64,000 bases of DNA from Thioclava marina (GTDB taxonomy: Bacteria > Pseudomonadota > Alphaproteobacteria > Rhodobacterales > Rhodobacteraceae): contig NZ_MPZS01000001.1 in NCBI RefSeq assembly GCF_002020135.1, positions 682,001 through 746,000 of the forward strand, read 5' to 3'. Numbering within the stretch: the first letter of the stretch is position 1; each line of letters starts with the position of its first letter. The position numbers and the translations under genes were made by a program. The notes under the pieces were generated by a model, which saw only the letters and a program-made list of their open reading frames with translations, made no database searches and was not told the DNA's origin. Shown one piece after another: positions 18,335-25,937 of the stretch.

Positions 18335-18349
18335 GTGATTTTATAACAT
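18335..18349 (+). promoter_or_regulatory. Zur-like box upstream of znuA
   Basis: GTGATTTTATAACAT on the + strand, 41 bases before the znuA ATG, close to the GTTATAATATAAC-type operators of alphaproteobacterial Zur as I recall them. It faces the box at 18305-18319 in mirror orientation. Confidence 0.7.
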
Positions 18350-18390
18350 ACATCTTCCGCAGCCGAGATCAAGTTTTCAGGAGACCCCAA

Positions 18391-19356
18391 ATGACTTCGC
18401 GCCTTCCGCTGTTTCTCGCCGCCCTGACTGCCGTTCCGGGGCTGGCGCAGGCCGCCGTGCCCGATGTGTTGACCGATATCCCCCCGGTACAGTCGCTCGT
18501 CGCCCAGGTGATGGGCGATCTGGGCCAGCCCGGTATCCTGTTGTCGCAGGGCTCGGACCCGCATGACTTCCAGCTCCGCCCCAGTCAGGCGCGCGATCTG
18601 CAAAACGCCAATCTGGTGTTCTGGATCGGGCCCGAACTCGAACCTTGGCTCGAGCGCGCGATCGAGGGGATCGAGGTGAAAGGCGAGACGGTGGAGTTGC
18701 TCGAGAGCCCCGGCACCTATCGTCGCCAGTTCGGGGAAAACGACCCGCACGATCATGCTCATGACGAACATGACGCGCACGAGGAGGCCGCAGACGCCCA
18801 TGAGGGCGAAGCCGACGCGGGTCACATGCATGACGGCACCGACCCGCATGCCTGGCTCGACCCGGCCAATGCCGAAGCCTGGCTCGACACGATCGCCACG
18901 CAACTCGGTTCCGCCGATCCCGAGAACGCGGCGACCTATCGCGCCAATGCCGATGCCGCGAAAGCGCGCATCGAGGCGATGGACGCCGAGATCCGCGCCG
19001 AGCTGACCCCTGTTGCCGAGAAGCCTTTCCTCGTCTTCCATGACGCCTATGGCTATTTCGCGGATCACTACGGCCTGACGGTCGCGGGCGCGCTGTCGCT
19101 GGGCGATGCGGCCACCCCGGGTGCCGCCCATCTCACCGAGCTGCGCAAGACCGCGACCGAGTCCGGCGCGCTGTGCATCTTCCCCGAGGCGCAGCACGAT
19201 CCGAAGATGGTCTCGCAGCTGGTGCAGGATACGCCGGTGAAGCTGGGCGAAGCGCTCGACCCCTCGGGCAGCTCCCTTGAGTACGGCCCCGAGCTTTACG
19301 AAACGCTGATGCGTTCGATGGCACAGAAACTGACCAGCTGCCTCTCGGGGAGTTGA
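18391..19356 (+). CDS. znuA: Zinc ABC transporter substrate-binding protein ZnuA
   Basis: Periplasmic zinc-binding component delivering metal to ZnuB. The 321-residue precursor has a signal peptide (cleaved near AQAA at 19-22). Metal ligands of the cluster 9 family are visible at H58 (DPHDF), H153 (DPHAW) and in the FHDAYGYF segment. Between the first two, residues 118-147 form a His/Asp/Glu-rich loop (HDHAHDEHDAHEE) that is a known ZnuA feature for capturing zinc. ATG 18391 follows CAGGAG; longer in-frame versions run through the zur gene on the other strand and are rejected. Divergent from zur with Zur-like boxes between them. Confidence 0.96.
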   Translation: MTSRLPLFLAALTAVPGLAQAAVPDVLTDIPPVQSLVAQVMGDLGQPGILLSQGSDPHDFQLRPSQARDLQNANLVFWIGPELEPWLERAIEGIEVKGETVELLESPGTYRRQFGENDPHDHAHDEHDAHEEAADAHEGEADAGHMHDGTDPHAWLDPANAEAWLDTIATQLGSADPENAATYRANADAAKARIEAMDAEIRAELTPVAEKPFLVFHDAYGYFADHYGLTVAGALSLGDAATPGAAHLTELRKTATESGALCIFPEAQHDPKMVSQLVQDTPVKLGEALDPSGSSLEYGPELYETLMRSMAQKLTSCLSGS

Positions 19357-19387
19357 TCCTCGCGCCTGCCCGTGCGATCTGATCCGC

Positions 19388-20155
19388 ATGGCGGATTGGA
19401 TCGCATTGACGGAAGAAAACGGGCGCTGGCGGGCGCTCGACGTGGCAACGGGCGGACAGGTCAAGGACCGCCGCTCGGGGCCCTCGCCCCGCCCGCTGCT
19501 GACCGAAGGGGTCGCGGCGACTCTGGCCGCCCCATCGGTGGGGCTGCCCCCCCGTCCCCTGCCCTGCACGCCGCTGCCTGAGGCCGCCTGGCCGCGCGCC
19601 GAGATCGGCGGCGCTTCCCTGCCCGCCCTGCCGGGGTTGATCCAGACCAATGACCAGACCGAAGTGCAGCCCGCCGAGGCTGCGCGGATCGCGGGCGTGC
19701 TCGCAGGAGTGCCGCAATTCGACGGGGTGATCTGGATCTGCGGGGCAAGCGCGCTCTGGGCACATGTCTCGGCCGGGGAGGTGGTAAGCGTGATGCGGGC
19801 GGCCTCGGCTGCGCTGCTCGCCGCGATGGGTGCGCCGCTCGAGGCAGGCGCTGACTTCGGCGCGGCCCTTGCCGACACGCTTTCGCGTCCGGAGCGGCTG
19901 GCACGCGAACTCGCACCCCTGAGTCTCGGAAAAACCTCGGAACGCGCCTGCGGCGCGGTGCTCGGCGCGGAACTGGCGGCCGCCCGACCGTGGTGGCTGG
20001 GCCAGAGCGTGCTGGCGCTCTCCTCGCCCACCGCACCCGGCTGGTCGGAAATTTGCGCCCGTGCCTTGCAAGCGCAGGGCGCGCAGGTCACTTTGGGCGA
20101 CGGCGAGGCCGCGTTGATCGCGGGGCTGGCCAAGGCGCGCGCCCCGGGCGCGTGA
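19388..20155 (+). CDS. DgoK-like protein (2-dehydro-3-deoxygalactonokinase family) with lost catalytic motifs
   Basis: A 255-residue protein that aligns by eye along most of its length with DgoK sugar kinases: an opening WIAL, a central LPALPGLIQ for the family's IIPGL block, DGVIWICGASALWAHV in the place of the PGTHCKWV block, LGAELAAAR for LIGAE, and a closing segment ending TLGDGEAALIAGLAKA. The catalytic motifs are changed: the phosphate-binding DWGT/S of strand 1 is TEEN (8-11), MRGEE is VQPAE and MTGE is MRAA. It is also shorter than the usual 290-300 residues. Kinase activity is therefore unlikely. It lies 31 bases after znuA and 22 before the GbsR-like gene. If not a DgoK relative, it would be an unassigned protein. 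Confidence 0.65.
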   Translation: MADWIALTEENGRWRALDVATGGQVKDRRSGPSPRPLLTEGVAATLAAPSVGLPPRPLPCTPLPEAAWPRAEIGGASLPALPGLIQTNDQTEVQPAEAARIAGVLAGVPQFDGVIWICGASALWAHVSAGEVVSVMRAASAALLAAMGAPLEAGADFGAALADTLSRPERLARELAPLSLGKTSERACGAVLGAELAAARPWWLGQSVLALSSPTAPGWSEICARALQAQGAQVTLGDGEAALIAGLAKARAPGA

Positions 20156-20177
20156 GAGAACGGCGAAGGATGCAAGA

Positions 20178-20699
20178 ATGATCGACACCGACCTGCCCGA
20201 AGCCTTCGCCGAGCTTGCCCCCCGCTTCGGGTTTTCCCGCCCCGCTGGCCGCTGTCTCGGTGCGATCTGGCGTGCGGCGCAGGTCCCCTCGGCCGACGAT
20301 CTGGTCGACCAACTCACGCTCTCGCGTTCCAATGTCTCGACCGCACTGAAGGAACTGCGCGAGGCGGGCCTCATTCAGGCCGCGCGCACCCCCGGATCGC
20401 GCAAGGATTACTTCGTCGCCCCCACCGATCCGTGGGAACTCGCGCGGCTGATGATCGCAGAGCGTGAACGCCGCGTGATGGGCCCGGCGCGCGATCAGCT
20501 CTCCGCGCTCGAAGCCCGCAGCGCCGATCCGCGCGCAGCGGCTCTGTGCGAAGTGCTCGATGCGATCTCGGGCTTCATGCAGGCGCTCACGCGGCTCGAT
20601 CCGAGCGAATTGGCAAGCCATGTCGATCCGGCGCGTGGCGGCGGCAAGCCTGAGAAACCTCGCCCCAAGAAAAAGAAGAAAAAGACCAATCCGGCGTGA
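20178..20699 (+). CDS. GbsR/MarR-type transcriptional regulator
   Basis: DNA-binding regulator of 173 residues. A winged helix spans about residues 20-80 (RCLGAIWRAAQVPSADDLVD, LTLSRSNVSTALKELREAG, then the wing ending in KDYFVAP), followed by a helical region for dimerisation. GbsR-type proteins regulate osmoprotectant or choline uptake in Bacillus; here the target is unknown. The last 14 residues, PRPKKKKKKTNPA-like, form a polylysine tail that is not part of the domain and could bind DNA or RNA nonspecifically. It follows the DgoK-like gene by 22 bases in the same direction. Confidence 0.85.
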   Translation: MIDTDLPEAFAELAPRFGFSRPAGRCLGAIWRAAQVPSADDLVDQLTLSRSNVSTALKELREAGLIQAARTPGSRKDYFVAPTDPWELARLMIAERERRVMGPARDQLSALEARSADPRAAALCEVLDAISGFMQALTRLDPSELASHVDPARGGGKPEKPRPKKKKKKTNPA

Positions 20700-20979
20700 C
20701 CCCGGACACGACGCTGCGGGTGCGTGATCTTTGAGGCGCGCCGGCGAGGCTGGTCAGAAAGACCCGCCGGAAGTGGTTCGCATCGGGGTGAGGTCGACAT
20801 TCGGGAGAGCGTTTTTCTCGGCCGGTCCCGCGTGCAGGTGAGCGTCGGCATCTCGATCCAGAGGATCTGGTTCGGCCCCTCATCATGCAACAGCGCGAAG
20901 AAGACAATGGGTGAGCATTGCGAAGCGGGGAGCGCACACTCGCAGCCCCCCGCTGTTTCCTTTCGCCGGCAAGGCGCGA
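20700..20979. other. Gap without a recognisable gene
   Basis: About 280 bases between the convergent GbsR-like and YeiH-like genes. I see no supported coding region. GCGGGG (20925-20930) can pair with CCCCGC (20948-20953), followed by TGTTTCC; this could be a weak terminator for the rightward gene. Confidence 0.4.
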
Positions 20980-22044
20980 TCAGCCCGCGAGCAGCGCCAC
21001 GAGCCCCAGCCCCAGCCCGACCAGAAGCACCAGCGAAAGCGTCACGGTCGCAATCACCCGCGGCCCGGCGGCGGCCACGGCACGCGCATCGACGCCCAGC
21101 CCCAGCGCGGCCATCGCGATCACCGTCAGGATCGAAGCGCCCTGCCCCATCGGTGCCAGCGCCAGATGCGGGATCACCCCGGCCGAACGCGCCGCGATCA
21201 TCGCGAGAAAGCCCAGGATGAAGAGTGGCGGCATCAGCCCCTTGCGTACCTTTCCCGAGACATTCGGATTGCGCCCCTCTTCGGGCAGGCGCGAGGCCAC
21301 GAGTGACAGCACCACCGTGATCGGTCCGAGCATCAAGACCCGCACCAGCTTCACCAGAGTGCCGATCTGGATCGCGCCATGCCCCATCGGCGCAGCGGCG
21401 GCCAGAACCTGCGGCACGGCATAGACGGTCAGACCCGACAGGATACCGTAATGCACCGAGCCCATCGTAAGCGCGTGTCCCAGAAGCGGCAGAAGCAGCA
21501 CGACCGCCACGCCCAGCACCGCGGTGAAGGCGATGGAGGCGCTTACATCGTCGCTATCGGCTTCGATCACGGGGGCGACCGCGGCGATCGCGGAATTGCC
21601 GCAGATCCCGTTGCCGCAGGCGATCAGCAATGCCATGCGCGCGGGCAGACCGAGCGCACGGCCCAGCAGATACGCACCCGGCACCACGAGCGCGACCACC
21701 GCGACGATGCCGATCAGAAGCGCCGGTCCGACAGACAGCAGCGTCTGCGCGCTCACCGAGGCCCCAAGCAACACGATAGCGATCTCGAGCACCGTCTTGG
21801 CCGAGAAGGAAATACCCGAGAGAAAAAACCATTGCGGCTTCCAGAACGTCCGCACCATCGCCCCGATCAGGATCGCCAGCACCAGCGGCTCGAGCCATTG
21901 CGCCCCAAAAGCCACCTGCTCGGCGCGCGCGGCGACCTCGGCAAGGGCGGCGACACCGATGCTCAGCACCAGACCCGGCGCGATTTCGCGAAGTCGCTGA
22001 TGGGGACGGCGCAGGGCTTGGGGAACGGAGATCTGAAGCGCCAT
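20980..22044 (-). CDS. YeiH family (UPF0324) putative sulfate/anion exporter
   Basis: Integral membrane protein of 354 residues with about ten helices, of the YeiH/PSE family. Landmarks are LAILIGAMVRTFWKPQWFFLSGI, KTVLEIAIVLLGASVS, and CGNGICGNSAIAAVAPVI, a conserved re-entrant-like segment. Members have been proposed to export sulfate or sulfite-related anions; the transported ion here is not shown. ATG 22044 follows AAAGGA at seven bases. It is divergent from a LysR-type gene, the same pairing as yeiH-yeiE in enterobacteria, which strongly suggests control by that regulator. Confidence 0.9.
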   Translation of the reverse strand: MALQISVPQALRRPHQRLREIAPGLVLSIGVAALAEVAARAEQVAFGAQWLEPLVLAILIGAMVRTFWKPQWFFLSGISFSAKTVLEIAIVLLGASVSAQTLLSVGPALLIGIVAVVALVVPGAYLLGRALGLPARMALLIACGNGICGNSAIAAVAPVIEADSDDVSASIAFTAVLGVAVVLLLPLLGHALTMGSVHYGILSGLTVYAVPQVLAAAAPMGHGAIQIGTLVKLVRVLMLGPITVVLSLVASRLPEEGRNPNVSGKVRKGLMPPLFILGFLAMIAARSAGVIPHLALAPMGQGASILTVIAMAALGLGVDARAVAAAGPRVIATVTLSLVLLVGLGLGLVALLAG

Positions 22045-22133
22045 GGCAGGATCCTTTCGCAATCGCAGCAATTTCTTGTCTCGAGTAATTGAGCCCGGAC
22101 ATTCATTCTTCAAACGAAATGTTTTTATGATTA

Positions 22134-22152
22134 TGATCGCTATATTCGATCA
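22134..22152. promoter_or_regulatory. Palindromic LysR-type operator candidate
   Basis: TGATCG-CTATATT-CGATCA is a perfect six-base inverted repeat with a seven-base spacer and fits the T-N11-A rule of LysR regulators. It ends 11 bases before the lysR start and 90 bases before the yeiH start, so binding could repress its own gene and activate the divergent one. Confidence 0.55.
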
Positions 22153-22163
22153 ATGAGGCCAAG

Positions 22164-23057
22164 ATGACTCCAGAACAGCTTCGCGTCTTTGTCACCGTGG
22201 CCGAGATGGAGCATGTGACCCATGCCGCCCATAAACTGAACATGACCCAGTCGACCGCCTCGGCCGCGATCGCGGCGCTCGAGGGGCGTCACGGGGTGAA
22301 GCTCTTCGACCGGATCGGACGCGGGATCGTCCTGACCGAAGAAGGGCGCGCTTTTCTGCCCGAGGCACGCGCGGTGCTGGCGCGGATCGCCGAGGCCGAG
22401 GCGATGCTGGCCGAGACGCGCGGGCTCGAGCGCGGCCATATTCGCATGGTCGCGAGCCAGACCATCGCAGGTTATTGGCTGCCGCCCCATATCGCGGCGT
22501 TCCGCAAGGCACGTCCCGGCATCGCGGTGACGCTGGAAATCGGCAACACTCAGGAGGCGGCGGCAAAGATCCGTGAGGGCGCGCTCGACCTGGCACTGGT
22601 GGAAGGCGAAATCGACGATCCGAAACTGGAACGGCGCAGGATCGGCGCGGATGAGCTGGTGCTGGTAAGCGCCTCGCCCACGCCTGCCCGACTCGACCCG
22701 GCCGACCTGTGCGCCGCCGATTGGGTCCTGCGCGAGGAAGGTTCAGGCACACGCTCCAGCGCAGAGGCCGCGCTCGCCCCGCACGGGCTGACGGTCGCGC
22801 AGATGCGCGCGCCGCTGGTCTTGCCATCGAACGAGGCGGTGCTGAGCGCTGTCGAGGCGGGCGCGGGGATGACGATCCTCTCGGCGCATGTGGTTGCACG
22901 CTCGCTGCGGATCGGGACGCTGCATCGCTGGCCCCTCGCCTTGCCGCCGCGCCCCTTCTACGTGCTGCGCCACCGAGAACACCATGTCAGCCATGCCGCG
23001 CGCGCTTTTCTTGATCGGCTCGCACAAGCGCATTCGGCGCGGGGTCAGCCGGACTGA
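22164..23057 (+). CDS. LysR family transcriptional regulator
   Basis: Cytoplasmic regulator of 297 residues: an N-terminal winged helix (residues 1-60, LRVFVTVAEMEHVTHAAHKL and MTQSTASAAIAALEGRHG) and a periplasmic-binding-like effector domain from about 90 (IRMVASQTIAGYWLPPHI). The HTH differs from most LysR proteins in the EMEHVTHAA segment, which resembles the CysB/YeiE branch. It is divergent from the YeiH-type exporter and should control it, with a palindrome between the two starts. Its 3' end overlaps that of the response regulator gene on the other strand by 13 bases. Confidence 0.93.
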   Translation: MTPEQLRVFVTVAEMEHVTHAAHKLNMTQSTASAAIAALEGRHGVKLFDRIGRGIVLTEEGRAFLPEARAVLARIAEAEAMLAETRGLERGHIRMVASQTIAGYWLPPHIAAFRKARPGIAVTLEIGNTQEAAAKIREGALDLALVEGEIDDPKLERRRIGADELVLVSASPTPARLDPADLCAADWVLREEGSGTRSSAEAALAPHGLTVAQMRAPLVLPSNEAVLSAVEAGAGMTILSAHVVARSLRIGTLHRWPLALPPRPFYVLRHREHHVSHAARAFLDRLAQAHSARGQPD

Positions 23058-23404
23058 GCAAGCAAATGCGAGACCTTCGCTTCGATCTCGGACGGCATCG
23101 CGGGCTTGGGACAGATCGCGGCTCCGGGATAGCGCGCAGTCAGATGGTGTGCGTCGGCATGGCCCGAATGAAACAGGATCGGCACTTTCGCATCGTGGAG
23201 CTTGTCCGCGAGTTCATAGACCTCGCCATCGGCCAGCATCACATCGAGGATCGCGATGTCGGGCAGTCGCTCGGCCACGAGTTCGAGCCCGGCCTGAACC
23301 GTCGCGCAAGGCCCACGCACCGTCGCGCCCATGTCCTCGAGCATGAATTGCAGATCAAGCGCGACGACGGCCTCATCCTCGGCCAGCAAAACCTCACCAC
23401 TCAT
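23045..23404 (-). CDS. Single-domain response regulator
   Basis: A 119-residue receiver domain without an output domain. The acidic pair E9/D10 (LLAEDE), the phosphoacceptor D54 (IAILDVML), a switch serine in LFHSGHAD and the lysine in CPKP are all present, so it should be phosphorylated. Such proteins in alphaproteobacteria work in phosphorelays, often with HWE-family kinases in the general stress response. ATG 23404 follows AGGA four bases after the stop of a small upstream frame; starts at 23434 or 23440 are possible but overlap that frame. No intact kinase is nearby. Confidence 0.85.
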   Translation of the reverse strand: MSGEVLLAEDEAVVALDLQFMLEDMGATVRGPCATVQAGLELVAERLPDIAILDVMLADGEVYELADKLHDAKVPILFHSGHADAHHLTARYPGAAICPKPAMPSEIEAKVSHLLAQSG

Positions 23405-23408
23405 CGTC

Positions 23409-23714
23409 TCATTCCTGCTTGGCTTCTGCGCCATGCGCAAAGCTGTTCCTGTCGTTGCGGCCCTGGGTCAAGACAAACACCTCGCGCCCCTCGCCGATAA
23501 AGGCCGCAGGCTCGCCAGAAGGCATGAGCGAGGCGCGCACCACATCTCGCGGAACATCCCTCGCGGCATGGCCCGGGATTTCTTGAAAGCCCTTGTTCAC
23601 ATGAGCAAACTTCGCATCTTTGCGTTCTCGCGAAACGCTCGATAGCGGAAGTCTCGAAGGATAGAAATAGCAGATCAGGCCCTCCGGCACGTCGTGATCT
23701 TGAAGGCCTGCCAT
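23409..23714 (-). CDS. Small ORF upstream of the response regulator, possible PAS-kinase remnant
   Basis: A 101-codon frame ending four bases before the response regulator start, preceded by GGGGAG five bases before its ATG. The middle, FAHVNKGFQEIPGHAARDV, resembles the turn of a PAS domain (N-x-x-F-x-x-xTG), but the rest does not match a complete PAS and there is no kinase domain. Codon use looks less regular than in neighbours. It may be a small partner protein, or what is left of a PAS-containing kinase once paired with the regulator. Low confidence either way. Confidence 0.35.
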   Translation of the reverse strand: MAGLQDHDVPEGLICYFYPSRLPLSSVSRERKDAKFAHVNKGFQEIPGHAARDVPRDVVRASLMPSGEPAAFIGEGREVFVLTQGRNDRNSFAHGAEAKQE

Positions 23715-24149
23715 TCCTCTCCCCGCGCGAATGTTCGATGCAAGATCGATCCGCGCAGAAAAATGTCCAGAGCGCTACAGCATTTCATCACAGAGAACGC
23801 ATTTGGCATCGCTTTTTCTGTATGACTGACCGCAGGAAATGCGGTGTGCCGTCTCTTCTGCCTGAACAGGGCGTCCGTGGATTCACAATCAACGGGACTT
23901 TGCTGCGGACAGAAAGATATCTCGACTGTGCAAGGCGTTACAAAATGCAGCCTTGCAGAGCGCCCCATCTCTTTCTGCCGCATCAGTCACCCCGGAATCC
24001 ATATTTCGACGGCCCCGTGGAAAAGACAAAGCGATGCGCGCTATGGCCGAAGCTGGCACGACAGCCATCAGAATAGCGAAGACCGCTCCGAGGCTCCCCG
24101 CGCGCGCAGGTCGTCGTGGGCAGGCAAAACCGCCTGCCCACATTCCGGG
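23715..24149. other. Gap of about 430 bases without a supported gene
   Basis: Less GC-rich than the flanks and crossed by short open frames on both strands (23675-23983 minus, 23738-24076 plus) without ribosome sites, familiar motifs or usual codon bias. It may hold decayed sequence of the former partner of the response regulator. Confidence 0.4.
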
Positions 24150-25469
24150 TCAGAGACCGTATTGCTCGCGCGCGATCGCGCCCAACCCGACGGCGTCGAG
24201 CTTTTCCAGCGGCGCGAGGAAAGTGACCTGGATCACCCCGGGCGCACGACCGATCTCGATCGCCCCATTGACCGTCGCGCGGTTGCGCACCTCGGCCACG
24301 CTCATCTGCAACAGCGCAGCCGCCCGTTCGAGCCCGTTATCGATCGCCGCGTTCATCGTCGCGGCCGTTCCGATGACCGAAATCGGGGCGGTGGCCTCGA
24401 TGTTCGTGACGCCAAAGGTCTTGGCCAGTTTGCGCGCCTTCTCGACCTCGGCGGCACTGAAGGGCTTGGCAAGCGGCGGCAGGTCCTCGACCAGCGGGAA
24501 CAGGACCGGTCCGTCGATCGGCCAGTCCTTCAGGACGGCGACCTGCAGCGTGACAGAACCGGCGACATCCATCGTGTGGCCCGCGATCTCGCCGTCGCCC
24601 TGCCCCGCATGCATGTCGCCCATATAGAGACCGCCGCCCGCCACCTTCACCGGGCAGACCAGAACAGCCCCGGCCCGGACAGCGTCGATATCCATGTGGC
24701 CATCGGTCTTGTTCTCGATAACCTGCTCATGCGTGAGCCCATAGGCATGCGGAGCGTTCTCGAGGAAGGCGCCGAAGTCGCCCGCGTTATGGCTGTCCGG
24801 CATCGCGATCGAAGGGCAGGTTCCGAGCTGCCCCATGAAGGGGCGCATCCGGATCATCACCCCGGGCATGTCCGAGGGCGCATAGGTCAGGATCGAGTGT
24901 TGGCGCGACTTGTCTGGCAGCGATGCGTAGCTGGGCGCATCATGCGCGATGGCCTCGGCGGCCTCCTTGGGCAGCGTCAGACCAACCGCGCCGGTCGGAT
25001 CGAAGGTCACTGTGTAACCATGCACGATTTCGAACGGAGTAACGGGGTTTCCACATTTGTCGCAGACCACCGCCTTCTGCCCGATCCCCTCGACATGGGT
25101 TTCCGGCCAGACCTCGTCACAGGTCGGGCAGCGCGCCGCAACGTAGGGATCCCCGAGGCAGAACCCCTCGGGCGAGCTGTCATGCCCCGAAGCGGTTGCC
25201 AGAGAGGTCACGGTGACATCGCGGATATGCACGATCAGCGCGTCGCCGGGCTGCGCACCGGAGACTGCGACCGGTCGGGTCACCTCGTGACCGCCGCGCA
25301 GCCGGGGCGTGATCATCGGCCCCCAGCATCCCGGCGCGGTATTGGCGATGATGGTGCCGCCATCGGCGAGCGGTCCCAGCATCGGCTCCGCCGGATCAAG
25401 GACTGAATTGGTGTACTCGTCGACAACGATGCTGCGAAGCGGCGTCGCGGGCTGATTTCCGTCTGGCAT
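24150..25469 (-). CDS. Acetamidase/formamidase family protein with two CxxC pairs
   Basis: Zinc-type amide hydrolase of the FmdA/AmdA family, 439 residues, cytoplasmic. Family blocks seen are GDALIVHIRDVT (75-86), the internal VKVAGGGLYMGDMHAGQGDGE region with its conserved Gly/His/Asp residues, and FGVTNIEATAPISV. Unlike its two neighbours it carries C114/C117 (CPTC) and C136/C139 (CDKC) in an inserted loop that looks like a rubredoxin-like zinc knuckle. This form may be structurally stabilised or regulated by metal. ATG 25469 follows AAGGAGG at six bases. It is the last gene of the leftward amide block, 60 bases after the RidA gene. Substrate (formamide, acetamide or larger amide) is not decided by sequence. 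Confidence 0.9.
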   Translation of the reverse strand: MPDGNQPATPLRSIVVDEYTNSVLDPAEPMLGPLADGGTIIANTAPGCWGPMITPRLRGGHEVTRPVAVSGAQPGDALIVHIRDVTVTSLATASGHDSSPEGFCLGDPYVAARCPTCDEVWPETHVEGIGQKAVVCDKCGNPVTPFEIVHGYTVTFDPTGAVGLTLPKEAAEAIAHDAPSYASLPDKSRQHSILTYAPSDMPGVMIRMRPFMGQLGTCPSIAMPDSHNAGDFGAFLENAPHAYGLTHEQVIENKTDGHMDIDAVRAGAVLVCPVKVAGGGLYMGDMHAGQGDGEIAGHTMDVAGSVTLQVAVLKDWPIDGPVLFPLVEDLPPLAKPFSAAEVEKARKLAKTFGVTNIEATAPISVIGTAATMNAAIDNGLERAAALLQMSVAEVRNRATVNGAIEIGRAPGVIQVTFLAPLEKLDAVGLGAIAREQYGL

Positions 25470-25529
25470 TTTGTCCTCCTTCAGGCTCCAGGCGCCGTCG
25501 AGGCGCCGACAATTCCGTTACAGATCCGC

Positions 25530-25931
25530 TCAGCGCGCTCCGCCGCTCCCGGGCCTGCGCGCGACGAGATCGATCTCGATCAAAGCATCATAGGCGAGTC
25601 CCGTCACCCCGACACAGGTCCGTGCCGGCCTGCGGTCGGCGGGGAAGTAGCTCGCATAAAGGTCGTTCATGGCAGCATAGTCGCGCTTGAACTCGGTCAG
25701 GTAGACGCGTGCCATCATCACGTCTCCCCAGCCAAGCCCGAGACCGGACAGGACTAGTTCGAGATTGGCCATCACATTGCGTGTCTGCGCCTCGATCCCC
25801 TCGGGCAGAACGCCCGGCGCCTCCGGGCTGTCGGGCATCTGGCCGGTTATATGGACGATCCCGTCATGCTCGACTGCGTGGCTGAACGGGGCGACGGGTT
25901 TGGGCCCGTTCGAAATCATGTGGAACTGCAT
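25530..25931 (-). CDS. RidA family enamine/imine deaminase
   Basis: A 133-residue trimeric RidA/YjgF/UK114 protein. It hydrolyses reactive enamines or imines, typically from PLP enzymes, or has a specialised role in a catabolic operon. The key arginine is R104 in RPARTCVGV, with the family's GQMP early and IEIDLVARRP at the end; the N-terminal part starts MQFHMISNGP. ATG 25931 follows AAGGAG, which lies on the stop of the preceding fused gene. Located inside the amide cluster, it probably clears or processes an intermediate released by the amidases. Confidence 0.88.
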   Translation of the reverse strand: MQFHMISNGPKPVAPFSHAVEHDGIVHITGQMPDSPEAPGVLPEGIEAQTRNVMANLELVLSGLGLGWGDVMMARVYLTEFKRDYAAMNDLYASYFPADRRPARTCVGVTGLAYDALIEIDLVARRPGSGGAR

Positions 25932-25937
25932 TCTTCG

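Noticed and set aside
23738-24076. 112-codon frame in the gap upstream of the amide block
   Set aside because: No ribosome site, irregular codon use and no familiar motif.
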